A DNA stretch of 64,000 nt from an uncultured Oscillospiraceae bacterium (GCA_910588045.1 CAJUPS010000006.1:21544-85543); one strand, 5' to 3'; shown: positions 27,014-35,613, counted from the first letter of the stretch. Notes: generated by a model not told the origin, from the sequence alone. Numbers and translations: made by a program.

Positions 27014-28066
27014 ATGTATGAATACGCGAGGACCGATATGCCCATTAGCTTTCCCGGCCTGTTCGGCGACTGGTCCGTCAATCCGGACCCGGTGGCCATC
27101 CCCATCGGCAACGGGGTGCGCTGGTACGGGATCATTATCTGTGCGGGCCTGATCCTGGCCGTGCTGTTCTGTTGCAGGCAGGGGAAGAAATACGGCATCA
27201 CCGAGGACAACGTCTACGACATGATGATATGGCAAATTCCGCTGTGCATCATCGGGGCCAGGCTGTACTATGTGATTTTTTACCTGGACCTGTACCGCAC
27301 GGCGGAGGGCGGTTTCAACTGGGGGAAGATGATCGCCATATGGGACGGTGGACTGGCCATCTATGGTGCGGTGATCGTGGCGTTCTTTGTGCTGCTGGTT
27401 TTTTGCAGGAAAAAGGGGATCTCCTTCGGGGCCTTCGCGGACCTGGGGGTCATGGGCCTGCTCATCGGGCAGGCCGTAGGCCGCTGGGGGAACTTCGTCA
27501 ACCGGGAGGTCTTCGGGAGCGAGACCACGCTGCCCTGGCGGATGCGGGTGTGGGTGTCCACCTCGGAGTACATCGAGGTTCACCCCACCTTCCTGTACGA
27601 GAGCCTGTGGAATCTGATCGGACTGCTGCTGATCATCTTCGTCATCTCCAAGGCCCGGACCTTTGACGGGGAGAACACCTGCTTCTATTTCATCTGGTAC
27701 GGCATGGGCCGCACCTGGATCGAGGGGATGCGGACGGATACCCTGAAGCTTTTCGGATGGGAGCTGTTCGGGCGGCCCATCCTGGTCAGCCAGCTGTTGA
27801 GCGTGCTCCTGGTGATTGCGGGCGCGGCGGTGCTGTTTCTCAACAAGCGGAAGCACCCCCACGGACAGGAGACCTTGTTCGTCAACCGGCAAGCGGCGCT
27901 AAGGGCCGCGGAAGAGACCGGGACGGCCGGGCCCGTCGGAGACGCCGCGCCCGCGGGGGAGGCCGAATCCACCGAGTCCACCGGGGAGGCCGAGCCCGCC
28001 GAGCCCGACGGCGGCGCTGCGCCTTCCGCCCCCGCCGCCCCCGAGCAGGAAGGGGAGGGCGAGTAG
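27014..28066 (+). CDS. lgt: Prolipoprotein diacylglyceryl transferase
   Basis: A 350-residue membrane enzyme that transfers diacylglycerol from phosphatidylglycerol to the lipobox cysteine of prolipoproteins. Family hallmarks are present: RWYGIIICAGLI, the segment AIYGAVIVAFF, and the signature GLLIGQAVGRWGNFVNREVFG with its essential Arg/Asn. About seven hydrophobic segments are seen. The catalytic part ends near residue 295; a 55-residue Ala/Glu/Pro-rich tail (including GEAESTESTGEAEPAEPDGG) follows and is not part of the usual domain. The gene lies between ymfH and a GNAT gene that starts immediately after its stop. Confidence 0.95.
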   Translation: MYEYARTDMPISFPGLFGDWSVNPDPVAIPIGNGVRWYGIIICAGLILAVLFCCRQGKKYGITEDNVYDMMIWQIPLCIIGARLYYVIFYLDLYRTAEGGFNWGKMIAIWDGGLAIYGAVIVAFFVLLVFCRKKGISFGAFADLGVMGLLIGQAVGRWGNFVNREVFGSETTLPWRMRVWVSTSEYIEVHPTFLYESLWNLIGLLLIIFVISKARTFDGENTCFYFIWYGMGRTWIEGMRTDTLKLFGWELFGRPILVSQLLSVLLVIAGAAVLFLNKRKHPHGQETLFVNRQAALRAAEETGTAGPVGDAAPAGEAESTESTGEAEPAEPDGGAAPSAPAAPEQEGEGE

Positions 28067-28522
28067 ATGGAGGCCATCCGGCCCGCCGGGCTGCGGGATG
28101 TCTCCAGGATTGCCGAAATCCTGATTTTCGCCAAGCGCTGCCGCTACCGGGACATCTTTTGTAACGACCGGGTTTCCTTCGGTGAGATGCAGGTCCTCCC
28201 GCTGGCGGAGGAGTACCTCTCCGGCGCACGGCCCCTGGAGATGGTTTGGGTCTATGACGACGAGTTTGTCAAGGGGATGATCCACGTGGAGCGCGGCGAG
28301 GTGATGGAGCTGTATGTGGACCCCTTCTTTCAGGGCCGGGGGATCGGCTCTGCGCTGCTGGCGTTTGCCATCCGGGAGCGGGAGGCCCGCCGCCTGTGGG
28401 TGCTGGAGAAAAACCGGCTGGCCGTTGCTTTTTACGGCGCCCACGGCTTCACGCCCACCGGAGGGCGCACCCTGGAGCCGGGAACGCCGGAATACCTGCT
28501 GGAGCTGGCACGGACTGAATGA
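28067..28522 (+). CDS. GNAT family N-acetyltransferase
   Basis: A 151-residue acetyltransferase. The acetyl-CoA binding core is clear: VMELYVDPFFQGRGIGSALLAFA contains the Q/RxxGxG/A motif (QGRGIGSA), followed by RLWVLEKNRLAVAFYGAHGF, the usual motif B. Such enzymes acetylate small amines or protein N-termini; the substrate is unknown. Its ATG directly follows the lgt stop codon, so it is co-translated, though a functional link is not evident. Confidence 0.88.
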   Translation: MEAIRPAGLRDVSRIAEILIFAKRCRYRDIFCNDRVSFGEMQVLPLAEEYLSGARPLEMVWVYDDEFVKGMIHVERGEVMELYVDPFFQGRGIGSALLAFAIREREARRLWVLEKNRLAVAFYGAHGFTPTGGRTLEPGTPEYLLELARTE

Positions 28523-28545
28523 TGATGAAAAGGAGTACATAGAGC

Positions 28546-29238
28546 GTGAAACGAGGTGTTTTGTACGGCGTGGGCGTGGGCCCCGGGGACCCGGAGCTGC
28601 TGACGCTGAAGGCGCAGAGAATCCTGCGGGAGACGGACGTGATTGCTGTCCCCGACAAGGGGGCGGGGGAGAAGACCGCCCTGAACATTATCGGCCCTCT
28701 CTCGGAGGGCAAGGACCTTTTGTACTGCGAGGCCCCCATGACCCGGGACCCGGCGCTGCTGGAGGCCGCCTACGGGGAGAACGCCCGGCGCATCGCCGCA
28801 GTGCTGGACGAGGGGAGGTCGGTGGCCTTTATCACCCTGGGGGACCCCTCCATCTATTCCACCTATCTGTATACCCACCGGCGGGTGCTGGCCATGGGGT
28901 ACAAGGCGGAGATCATCCCCGGCGTGCCCTCCTTCTGCGCGGTAGCGGCGGCGCTGGGGGACGGCCTGTGTGAAGGCAGCGACCGGCTGCTGATTGTCCC
29001 CGCCTCCCACCGGGACGTGGGCGACTGCCTGACGGTGGACGCCAACTACGTGTTCATGAAAGCGGGCCGGGAGATCGGAAAACTGCGGGACACCCTGGCG
29101 GAACACGGGCTGCTGGACCGGTCCGCCATGGTGGAGAACTGCGGCATGGCGGCGGAGCGGGTATATCCCCGGTTTGCCGACGCGCCGGGGGAGAGCGGGT
29201 ATTTCTCCGTGGTGGTGGTGAAGCGGGATGGGGAATAA
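28546..29238 (+). CDS. cobI: Precorrin-2 / cobalt-factor II C20-methyltransferase
   Basis: A 230-residue SAM-dependent tetrapyrrole methylase, the CobI/CbiL type that methylates C20 in corrin synthesis. The family start GVLYGVGVGPGDPELLTLKA (GxGPGDPxLLT) is clear, followed by VAFITLGDPSIYSTYLY and EIIPGVPSFCAVAAALG. A GTG start at 28546 follows AAGGAG with an 11-base gap. It begins the tetrapyrrole block; the next gene overlaps it by 11 bases. In an anaerobic gut Firmicute the cobalt-first (CbiL) substrate is more likely, but sequence alone does not decide. Confidence 0.87.
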   Translation: MKRGVLYGVGVGPGDPELLTLKAQRILRETDVIAVPDKGAGEKTALNIIGPLSEGKDLLYCEAPMTRDPALLEAAYGENARRIAAVLDEGRSVAFITLGDPSIYSTYLYTHRRVLAMGYKAEIIPGVPSFCAVAAALGDGLCEGSDRLLIVPASHRDVGDCLTVDANYVFMKAGREIGKLRDTLAEHGLLDRSAMVENCGMAAERVYPRFADAPGESGYFSVVVVKRDGE

Positions 29239-29680
29239 GCGGTTCCCCCTGTTCGTGGACCTCGCCGGAAGGCGCGCCGTGGTCGTTGGCGGCGGGACGG
29301 TGGGGCTGCGGCGGGGGGAGGTCCTGCGGCGCTTCGGGGCCGAGGTCACGGTGATCTCTCCCACCTTGGCGGGGTCCGCGGAGGGAATCCGCCATGTCGC
29401 CAGGCGCTACGAGGACGGGGACCTGGCGGGGGCCTTCCTGGCGGTGGCCGCCACGGATGTGCCGGCGGTCAATGCGGCCGTGGGCAGGGAGGCCCGGCGG
29501 CTGGGGATTTTCTTCAACCGCTCAGACGATCCGGCGGACTGCGATTTCTTCTTCCCCGCCGTCTGCGAGGGGGGCGGTATGGTGGCGGGCCTGGCGGGCG
29601 ACGGCTCGGACCACAAAAAAACCGCCCGAACGGCGGAGGCGATCCGAAAAGTTCTGAAGGAGAGCGAGGATGGTACATAG
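29228..29680 (+). CDS. Precorrin-2 dehydrogenase (siroheme synthase N-terminal type)
   Basis: A 150-residue NAD-dependent dehydrogenase that converts precorrin-2 to sirohydrochlorin. It opens with the Rossmann motif RRAVVVGGGTVGLRRGEVL, followed by AFLAVAATDVPAVNAAVGREA and DDPADCDFFFPAV, the pattern of the CysG/Met8 N-terminal domain. The protein is short and lacks the C-terminal dimerisation/methylase parts of CysG; the methylase activity is supplied by the cobA-hemD fusion two genes on. It overlaps cobI at its start and abuts hemC at its stop. Confidence 0.88.
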   Translation: MGNKRFPLFVDLAGRRAVVVGGGTVGLRRGEVLRRFGAEVTVISPTLAGSAEGIRHVARRYEDGDLAGAFLAVAATDVPAVNAAVGREARRLGIFFNRSDDPADCDFFFPAVCEGGGMVAGLAGDGSDHKKTARTAEAIRKVLKESEDGT

Positions 29681-30568
29681 ATGAAGTTACGGATTGGCAG
29701 CCGGGACAGCGCCCTGGCGGTGGTGCAGTCCCGCTTGGTGATGGACGCGCTTCAAGCGGCCCACCCGGACCTGGAGCTGGAGCTGGTGACGATGAAGACC
29801 ACGGGGGATAAGATCCTGGACCGCACGCTGGACAAGGTGGGGGGAAAGGGGCTCTTTGTAAAGGAGCTGGACGTGGCCCTCCGGGAGGGCCGGGTGGACC
29901 TGACCGTTCACAGCTGTAAGGACCTGCCCATGGAGACACCGGCGGACTTGCCCATCGCCGCTTTCCTGGCGCGGGAGGACCCGCGGGACGTCCTGGTGCT
30001 GCCGGAGGGGGCGCTGGCGTGGGATGTCAAGCTGCCTGTCGGCAGCGCCAGCCCCCGGCGGCGGGTACAGCTGCGGGAGCGGTTCCCGGAGCTCGCAGTC
30101 CAGCCGGTCCGGGGGAATATCCAAACTCGTCTGCGCAAATTGGAGAGCGGTGATTATGGCGGCCTGATCCTGGCGGCGGCGGGGATCCTCCGACTGGGGC
30201 TGGAGCACCGCATCCACAGGTATTTTGACCCGGAGGAGCTGCTGCCTGCCGCCGGGCAGGGGATTCTTGCGGTTCAGTGCCGGGAGGACATGGATCGGTC
30301 GATTCTCGAATGTCTGCGGGACCGGGAGGCGGAGGTCTGCGCGTTGGCGGAGCGGGCCTTCGTGGGGGCGCTGGGTGGGGGGTGCTCCACTCCGACGGCG
30401 GCTTACGCGGTGCTGGATGGCGGCGTCATTACGGTGACGGGATTGTACGTGGACGAAAACGAGCAGATCCGGAGAGGCGCGGTCACCGGTCCGCCGGCGG
30501 ACGGGGCCGCGCTGGCGGAGGAGCTGGCGATAAAACTGAAGGAGGGAAAGGGATGGCAGGAAAGGTAA
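29681..30568 (+). CDS. hemC: Hydroxymethylbilane synthase (porphobilinogen deaminase)
   Basis: A 295-residue enzyme polymerising four porphobilinogens to hydroxymethylbilane. Recognisable are LRIGSRDSALAVVQSRLV, KGLFVKELDVALREGRVDL, HSCKDLP, GSASPRRRVQLRE and the dipyrromethane-cofactor Cys in LGGGCSTPTAAYAV. Length is normal. The start at 29681 follows directly after the stop of the precorrin-2 dehydrogenase gene. The stop overlaps the start of the cobA-hemD fusion by 16 bases. Confidence 0.95.
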   Translation: MKLRIGSRDSALAVVQSRLVMDALQAAHPDLELELVTMKTTGDKILDRTLDKVGGKGLFVKELDVALREGRVDLTVHSCKDLPMETPADLPIAAFLAREDPRDVLVLPEGALAWDVKLPVGSASPRRRVQLRERFPELAVQPVRGNIQTRLRKLESGDYGGLILAAAGILRLGLEHRIHRYFDPEELLPAAGQGILAVQCREDMDRSILECLRDREAEVCALAERAFVGALGGGCSTPTAAYAVLDGGVITVTGLYVDENEQIRRGAVTGPPADGAALAEELAIKLKEGKGWQER

Positions 30569-32052
30569 CGCTGGTCGGCGCGGGTCCGGGGGACCCGGGA
30601 CTGCTGACGGTCAAGGGGCGGCAGGCCCTGGAGCGAGCGGAGGTGGTGATCTATGACCGGCTGGTGAGCCCCGCCGTTCTGGAGATGATCCCCGCCGCCG
30701 CCCGGAGGATCGACGTGGGCAAGGAGGCCGGGCGCCACCCGGTGCCCCAGGCGCAAATCAACGAGATTTTGCTGGAGGAGGCCCAGGCGGGACACCGCGT
30801 GGTGCGGCTGAAGGGGGGAGACCCCTTCGTCTTTGGCCGGGGCGGCGAGGAGCTGGAGACCCTGGCCCGGGCGGGGCTGGACTTCGAGGAGGTCCCCGGC
30901 GTGACCTCCGCTGTTGCGGCGGCGGCCTACGGGGGGATCCCGGTGACCCACCGGGACTACGCCTCGTCGCTGCACATTGTCACCGGTCACGCCCGGGAGG
31001 GCAGCATCCCGGACATCGACTTCGAGGCCCTTGTGCGCACCAGGGGGACATTGGTGTTCCTCATGGGCGTGACGGCGCTGTCCGCTATTGTGCGCGGACT
31101 GCTGTCGGCCGGGATGGACCCGGACACCCCCGCCGCCATGGTGGAGCGGGGAACCCTCCCCGGGCAGAGGCGGTGCAGCGCTGCGCTGCGGGCGCTTCCG
31201 GAGCGGGCGGCCGCGATGGGGATATGCAGTCCCGCGCTGATCGTTGTGGGAGGCGTGTGCTCCCTGGCGGACGAGCTGTGCTGGTTTGAGCGCCTGCCGC
31301 TCCATGGAAAGCGCGCTCTGGTCACCCGGCCCAAGGCCCGTGCGGGGACGCTGTCGGACAGACTGCGGGACCTGGGAGCGGAGGTGGCGGAGTTTCCCTG
31401 CATCCGCACAGAGGCCGTTTCCCCCTGCACCGCTATGGAGGCCGCCTTGGGGCAGCTTGCGGAATACGAGTGGCTGGGCTTTACCAGCGCGGCGGGGGTG
31501 GAGGCGTTCTGGCAATGCCTGCGGGGCCTGGGGAGGGATGCCCGGGCGCTGGGGGACGTGAAGCTGGCTGTCATCGGTCCCGCCACCGGAGAGGCGCTGG
31601 AGGCCCGCGGCCTTACCGCCGACCTCATTCCGGATGTCTATGACGCTGCCCGCATGGGTGAGGCGCTGGCGAAAGCCGCCGTGGGAAAGGTCCTGCTGCT
31701 GCGGGCAGAGGAGGGATCCCCGGCCCTGACGGACGCCTTGGCGGCGGCAGGCGTTGCCTACGACGACATCCCGGTCTATCGCACGATTTACGACAACCCC
31801 CGCTCGGCCCAGCTGCGGGAGGAGCTGGAGGCAGGACGGTTTGATTTCGTGACCTTTACCTCCGCCTCCACGGTCAGGGGCTTCGTCTCCGCCGTAGGTA
31901 GGGACGCGGATTTCAGCAAATTTGTGGGCCTGTGCATCGGGGCGCAGACCGCCGGGGAGGCGGAAAAACACCATATTTCCGTCAAAATCTCGGAAAAGGC
32001 CACGATCGACGCGCTGGTGGAGCTGGCGGCAGATGAGGAGAAGAGGAAATGA
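30553..32052 (+). CDS. cobA-hemD: Fused uroporphyrinogen-III C-methyltransferase / uroporphyrinogen-III synthase
   Basis: A 499-residue bifunctional protein. Residues 1-245 are a SUMT methylase (VTLVGAGPGDPGLLTVKG, VVRLKGGDPFVFGRGGEE, EVPGVTSAVAAAAYGGIPVTHRD), making precorrin-2 from uroporphyrinogen III. Residues 255-499 are HemD (LHGKRALVTRPKARAGTLSDRL, FTSAAGVEAFW, DFVTFTSASTVRGFV), closing hydroxymethylbilane to uroporphyrinogen III. The start at 30553 follows GGAGGGAAAGGG, inside the end of hemC. This fusion is common in clostridia. Confidence 0.94.
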   Translation: MAGKVTLVGAGPGDPGLLTVKGRQALERAEVVIYDRLVSPAVLEMIPAAARRIDVGKEAGRHPVPQAQINEILLEEAQAGHRVVRLKGGDPFVFGRGGEELETLARAGLDFEEVPGVTSAVAAAAYGGIPVTHRDYASSLHIVTGHAREGSIPDIDFEALVRTRGTLVFLMGVTALSAIVRGLLSAGMDPDTPAAMVERGTLPGQRRCSAALRALPERAAAMGICSPALIVVGGVCSLADELCWFERLPLHGKRALVTRPKARAGTLSDRLRDLGAEVAEFPCIRTEAVSPCTAMEAALGQLAEYEWLGFTSAAGVEAFWQCLRGLGRDARALGDVKLAVIGPATGEALEARGLTADLIPDVYDAARMGEALAKAAVGKVLLLRAEEGSPALTDALAAAGVAYDDIPVYRTIYDNPRSAQLREELEAGRFDFVTFTSASTVRGFVSAVGRDADFSKFVGLCIGAQTAGEAEKHHISVKISEKATIDALVELAADEEKRK

Positions 32053-32468
32053 TCGACCTGCAAAACAAAGACTATTGTCCCACGATAGAGGAAGTCGGCG
32101 GCTACGTGCGTAACCCTGTTTTTTCGCAATTCTGCGCGGAGCTGATGGAAACTTGCGCCTGTAGAGAAAAAATAGAGTACAGTAAGTGCAGCCTGGCGTC
32201 CGGTTGGAATCTCAAATTCAAAAAATCCGGGAAATCGTTGTGCACGATCTATCCCCGGGAGCAGTATTTCACGGTGCTGCTGGTGGTGGGCCGGAAGGAG
32301 CGGGAACCCTTTGAGGCGATGCTTCCCGACTGTACCCCTGTTCTTCGTGATATTTATGCGCGGACAAAGGAGGGATGTGGCCAACGGTGGCTGATGATCG
32401 ACCTGGAGGACAGGGACGAGCTGTACCGGGACGTGTTGCGGGGGATTGCCCTTCGCGCTGGCGTATGA
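32049..32468 (+). CDS. DUF3788 family protein
   Basis: A 139-residue soluble protein resembling DUF3788, whose function is unknown. Family-like features are GWNLKFKKSGKSLCTIYPREQYFTVLLVVG and the end RWLMIDLEDRDELYRDVLRGIALRA. It overlaps the cobA-hemD stop by four bases and the next membrane-protein start by four, so it is embedded in the tetrapyrrole operon. A role there is not implied by the domain. Confidence 0.75.
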   Translation: MIDLQNKDYCPTIEEVGGYVRNPVFSQFCAELMETCACREKIEYSKCSLASGWNLKFKKSGKSLCTIYPREQYFTVLLVVGRKEREPFEAMLPDCTPVLRDIYARTKEGCGQRWLMIDLEDRDELYRDVLRGIALRAGV

Positions 32469-32911
32469 GGAAGTATAAGCTCGCTTTTGACCCCTGGGGG
32501 CTGCTGGTTTTCCTTGCCACCATGCTTCCCAACGTTATCTGGTTCAACCTCCCGGCGCCCAACGACATCCTTCGGCAGGAGTCTGTTACCCCTGTCCTGG
32601 ACGGCATCGGGTCCGTGTGCCAGGTCCTGTTCGTGGCGGCGCTCTGTGCTGTGGTGAACAGGGAGCGGAAGAAGCTGCGGTTCACGCCACTGATTTGGGG
32701 CTGTATTGCCTGCGGACTGCTCTACTACCTCGGCTGGGGCCTCTACTATGCGGGAATTGTTCATCCGGCGGTCATTCTGCTGCTGACGGTTCCGCCCTGC
32801 CTGTGCTTTTTCTTCTTTGCGCTGGACAGGAAAAACTATGTTGCAGGAATCCCCATTGCGGGCTTCACCGTCTGCCATTTGCTCTACGGTATCGCTAATT
32901 TTATGATATGA
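32465..32911 (+). CDS. Small multi-pass membrane protein, unknown function
   Basis: A 148-residue hydrophobic protein with about five predicted membrane segments (for example WGLLVFLATMLPNVIWF, PLIWGCIACGLLYYLGWGLYYAG and PPCLCFFFFALD). The ATG at 32465 overlaps the DUF3788 stop (ATGA). No family with known function was recognised. It ends just before hemB. Confidence 0.7.
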   Translation: MRKYKLAFDPWGLLVFLATMLPNVIWFNLPAPNDILRQESVTPVLDGIGSVCQVLFVAALCAVVNRERKKLRFTPLIWGCIACGLLYYLGWGLYYAGIVHPAVILLLTVPPCLCFFFFALDRKNYVAGIPIAGFTVCHLLYGIANFMI

Positions 32912-32922
32912 GGAGGACTTTT

Positions 32923-33906
32923 ATGGACCTGACCAACCGTCCCCGCCGCCTGCGGCGGACCGACTGCATCCGCCGCCTGAACCGGGAGACCCGGATGAGT
33001 GTGGATTCTTTGATTTATCCCATTTTTGTGGACGAGACCCTCTCCGGCGTGCGCCCCATCGAGAGCCTGCCGGGACAGAACCACTACGGCCTGGACAGCG
33101 TGTATCAGGCGGTGGAGGACTGTCTGAGTGCCGGTGTGAAGCACTGCATCCTCTTCGGACTGCCCGCCAGGAAGGATGCGTGCGGCTCCTCCGCCTGGGA
33201 GGAGCGCGGCGTCATTCAGGAGGCCGTCCGGGCCATCAAGGCCGAGTTTCCCGATTTCACCGTCATCACCGACGTGTGCATGTGCGAGTACACGGACCAC
33301 GGCCACTGCGGCATCCTCCATGGCCACGAGGTGGACAACGACGCGACGCTGGCGTATCTGGCAAAGATCGCCGTCAGCCACGCCCGGGCGGGTGCGGACA
33401 TGGTGGCCCCCTCGGACATGATGGACGGCCACGTGGCGGTCCTGCGGAAGGCGCTGGACGAGAACGGTTTCCAGGACACCGCTATCATGGCCTACTCCGC
33501 CAAGTACGCCTCCGCGTTCTATGGTCCCTTCCGCGCCGCCGCCGGGTCGGCCCCCTCCTTCGGGGACCGGAAGGGCTACCAGATGGACCCCCACAACCGG
33601 AAGGAGGCCCTGCGGGAGTGCGCCCTGGACGCCGCCGAGGGGGCGGACATCCTGATGGTCAAGCCCGCCCTGAGCTATCTGGACGTGATCCGGGAGTGTG
33701 CGGACGCCTTCGACCTGCCCCTGTGCGCCTACTCCGTGTCCGGGGAGTACGCCATGATCAAGGCAGCTGCCGCCGCCGGACTGGTGGACGAGCGGCGGAT
33801 CATGTGCGAGACGGCGCTGTCCGTCTTCCGGGCGGGAGCGAATATGCTTATCACCTACTATGCACAAGAGATAGCCAACGCCATCCGGATGGGGGAGATC
33901 GGGTAA
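32923..33906 (+). CDS. hemB: Delta-aminolevulinic acid dehydratase (porphobilinogen synthase)
   Basis: A 327-residue enzyme condensing two 5-aminolevulinate molecules to porphobilinogen. The zinc-type active site DVCMCEYTDHGHCG is intact, as are the two catalytic Lys segments AYSAKYASAFYGPFRAA and MVKPALSYLDVI, and GYQMDPHNRKEAL. The start at 32923 has GAGGAGG six bases upstream; an in-frame ATG at 32908 overlaps the preceding stop and lacks a site. Together with hemC, cobA-hemD, the dehydrogenase and cobI it leads to siroheme and corrinoids. hemA and hemL are not in this window. Confidence 0.95.
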   Translation: MDLTNRPRRLRRTDCIRRLNRETRMSVDSLIYPIFVDETLSGVRPIESLPGQNHYGLDSVYQAVEDCLSAGVKHCILFGLPARKDACGSSAWEERGVIQEAVRAIKAEFPDFTVITDVCMCEYTDHGHCGILHGHEVDNDATLAYLAKIAVSHARAGADMVAPSDMMDGHVAVLRKALDENGFQDTAIMAYSAKYASAFYGPFRAAAGSAPSFGDRKGYQMDPHNRKEALRECALDAAEGADILMVKPALSYLDVIRECADAFDLPLCAYSVSGEYAMIKAAAAAGLVDERRIMCETALSVFRAGANMLITYYAQEIANAIRMGEIG

Positions 33907-33920
33907 CAAGACGGAACGGG

Positions 33921-33968
33921 AAAAGGCTCCTTCCGATACCGGAAATCCGGTGCGGGAAGGAGCCTTTT
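33921..33968 (+). terminator. Terminator after hemB
   Basis: AAAAGGCTCCTTCCG pairs with CGGGAAGGAGCCTTTTTT around a small inner hairpin (ACCGGAAATCCGGT), giving a long stem with a six-T tail. It ends the long forward run of genes; the A-run on the left also allows function on the minus strand. Confidence 0.88.
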
Positions 33969-33973
33969 TTGTG

Positions 33974-34159
33974 TCATTGCTGGCTTTCTTTACTTTTTTT
34001 GTAAACCGCTAACGATAAGCACAGGAAGAAAATGCCCGAGCCAAGGCTGCCGATAGCGGCGCCAATGTGTCCGCTGGTGAAATTGATGAGCGCGCACAGG
34101 AATAGGAATCCTGAAAAAATGAAACCGGCAAGGGATATGTACTGCTCTTTTTTACTCAT
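33974..34159 (-). CDS. Small two-helix membrane protein
   Basis: A 61-residue protein with two hydrophobic helices (AGFIFSGFLFLCALINF and AAIGSLGSGIFFLCLSLAVY) and a Lys/Ser-rich end. It starts with MSKKEQYIS, preceded by a purine-rich AAAGAGG site. Function unknown; it may be co-transcribed with the zinc-ribbon gene just upstream. Confidence 0.6.
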   Translation of the reverse strand: MSKKEQYISLAGFIFSGFLFLCALINFTSGHIGAAIGSLGSGIFFLCLSLAVYKKSKESQQ

Positions 34160-34186
34160 AGAATGCGCCTCTTTACAGGAATAGCG

Positions 34187-35056
34187 TCAGCTTTCCGTAT
34201 CCAGGAACGAGAAGGACTGGAAGGAGCCCTTTTCAAACTCCACGCGGAAGGGCCGGGTGGTCTCGCCGCCGGAGGCGTCCTTGGTGGTGACTGTGGAGGC
34301 CACGGTCACCTTTTCGCCCTCCAGGGTGTACACCCACTTGCTCTTGGCGGGGAACACGGCGGTCTCCGGAATTTCCAGCCGCGCCCGGACCGCATCCAGA
34401 CTGGCGGACAGGTAGACATCCCGCTGGGCGGCATTCAGATAGAACTCCGTGACCGGCGTAATGAGATGGCCGTTGAGATAGATGTCGTAGTCCTTGTACG
34501 TCATGGACTTCAGCTTCTTGGAGACATTGTCCACCACCGCGACCACCTCGCCGTCCAGATAGCGGATGGTCTCCGTGTCCTGTATGGCGTATGTGGCGAT
34601 GGCGTCGTTGGAGGAGAGCTTGCGCACCTCGCTGATGGTAGTAAAGCCGCACTCCGCAAGGGCGGGCAGCATGGCCTCCTCCTGTTCCTCCGTCAGCTCC
34701 ATCCCGGAGCCCAGCACGGTGTCGGAGATGTGCTTCGCGCCAAAGGGCAGCTCAAAGGGCGGAGCGACAGGGAAGTGGAAGAAGATGATCGACACGCACG
34801 CCATCAGCAGCACCGCGGCCACCGCCCCCAGAACGACGGGCAGGGGGGACGCCTTCTGCTTGGCGGCGCACTGGGGGCAGAGCTTGGCCTTCTTGGGAAT
34901 CTCCGCCTTGCAGGAGGGGCACCGCTTCATCTTGGGTGCTTTCTCCTTTTTCGGTGCTTTTTCTTTTTTGGGAGGCTTTTCCTTCTTGGGCTTTTTTTCT
35001 TCCTTAGGTGTGGTTTCCTCCATGTTCTCCGTCTCGGGGGCAGCATTTTCACTCAT
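34187..35056 (-). CDS. Membrane-anchored zinc-ribbon protein
   Basis: A 289-residue protein. It begins with a strongly charged Lys/Glu/Pro repeat region (residues 15-55, with repeated PKKEKAPKKEK-type units), then a zinc ribbon (CPSCKAEIPKKAKLCPQCAAK, residues 59-80), one membrane helix (VVLGAVAAVLLMACVSIIFF) and an extracytoplasmic domain of about 180 residues rich in beta structure. Similar layouts occur in Firmicute zinc-ribbon proteins of unknown role. The repeats may make the N-terminus bind RNA, membrane or wall polymers, which is speculation. It has its own promoter. Confidence 0.75.
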   Translation of the reverse strand: MSENAAPETENMEETTPKEEKKPKKEKPPKKEKAPKKEKAPKMKRCPSCKAEIPKKAKLCPQCAAKQKASPLPVVLGAVAAVLLMACVSIIFFHFPVAPPFELPFGAKHISDTVLGSGMELTEEQEEAMLPALAECGFTTISEVRKLSSNDAIATYAIQDTETIRYLDGEVVAVVDNVSKKLKSMTYKDYDIYLNGHLITPVTEFYLNAAQRDVYLSASLDAVRARLEIPETAVFPAKSKWVYTLEGEKVTVASTVTTKDASGGETTRPFRVEFEKGSFQSFSFLDTES

Positions 35057-35122
35057 AGCACAGCGCCTCTTTTCTTCTTATTTTGGCCGCGCCGGAACGG
35101 CGCGTGGATTGCCTTCCCCGCT

Positions 35123-35151
35123 ATTATACCAGCTTTTTCTCCCGGACGCAA
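35123..35151 (-). promoter_or_regulatory. Promoter of the zinc-ribbon gene
   Basis: On the minus strand TTGCGT (35146-35151) and a perfect TATAAT (35123-35128) are 17 bases apart, about 65 bases before the start at 35056. Confidence 0.7.
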
Positions 35152-35266
35152 GCGGGAATGAGCGGCCAATTTTCGGTGGAACAGAGCTGGAGAGAGAACT
35201 TTCGCACCGGAAGGAGGGGAAAACTGGCTATTTCCGACAATCCTTGGGGATATGAATGGTTTCCCG

Positions 35267-35295
35267 TTTACACCGGTGGGATTCCGTGCTAAAAT
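35267..35295 (+). promoter_or_regulatory. Promoter of the ACT-DUF711 operon
   Basis: TTTACA (35267-35272) and TAAAAT (35290-35295) are separated by 17 bases, and the ACT gene starts 36 bases further on. Confidence 0.65.
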
Positions 35296-35330
35296 AATTT
35301 TGCTGAAAACTTCGGAAAGGATTTACCTCT

Positions 35331-35600
35331 ATGAAAGCAATCGTCACCGTGATCGGAAAAGACCGGGTGGGCATTATTGCCGCCGTATGTACCCTGCTGT
35401 CCCAGTATGACGTCAACATCCTCAACATCAGCCAGTCGATTCTCCAGGAATACTTTGTCATGGTCATGCTGGTGGATCTGACCGCCTGCACGTCCTCCGT
35501 GGTAGAGCTGGGGGAGCTGTTGGATCAGGTCGGCCAGGAGCGGGGCCTCTCCATCCGGATCCAGCGGGAGGACCTCTTCAACGCCATGCACCGCATTTGA
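35331..35600 (+). CDS. ACT domain protein
   Basis: An 89-residue single ACT domain (MKAIVTVIGKDRVGIIAAVCTLLSQYDVNILNISQSIL), a fold that binds amino acids or related small ligands. The same small ACT gene next to a DUF711 gene is a common pair in Firmicutes. The start follows AAAGGATTTACCTCT. It is 14 bases from the next gene, forming a two-gene unit, possibly with the small gene and phosphatase behind. Confidence 0.9.
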   Translation: MKAIVTVIGKDRVGIIAAVCTLLSQYDVNILNISQSILQEYFVMVMLVDLTACTSSVVELGELLDQVGQERGLSIRIQREDLFNAMHRI

Positions 35601-35613
35601 GGAGGGCCCCGTC

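Noticed and set aside
25697..27892. 731-codon minus-strand open frame opposite ymfH and lgt
   Set aside because: Runs across two conserved genes with clear motifs on the other strand; no domain of its own.
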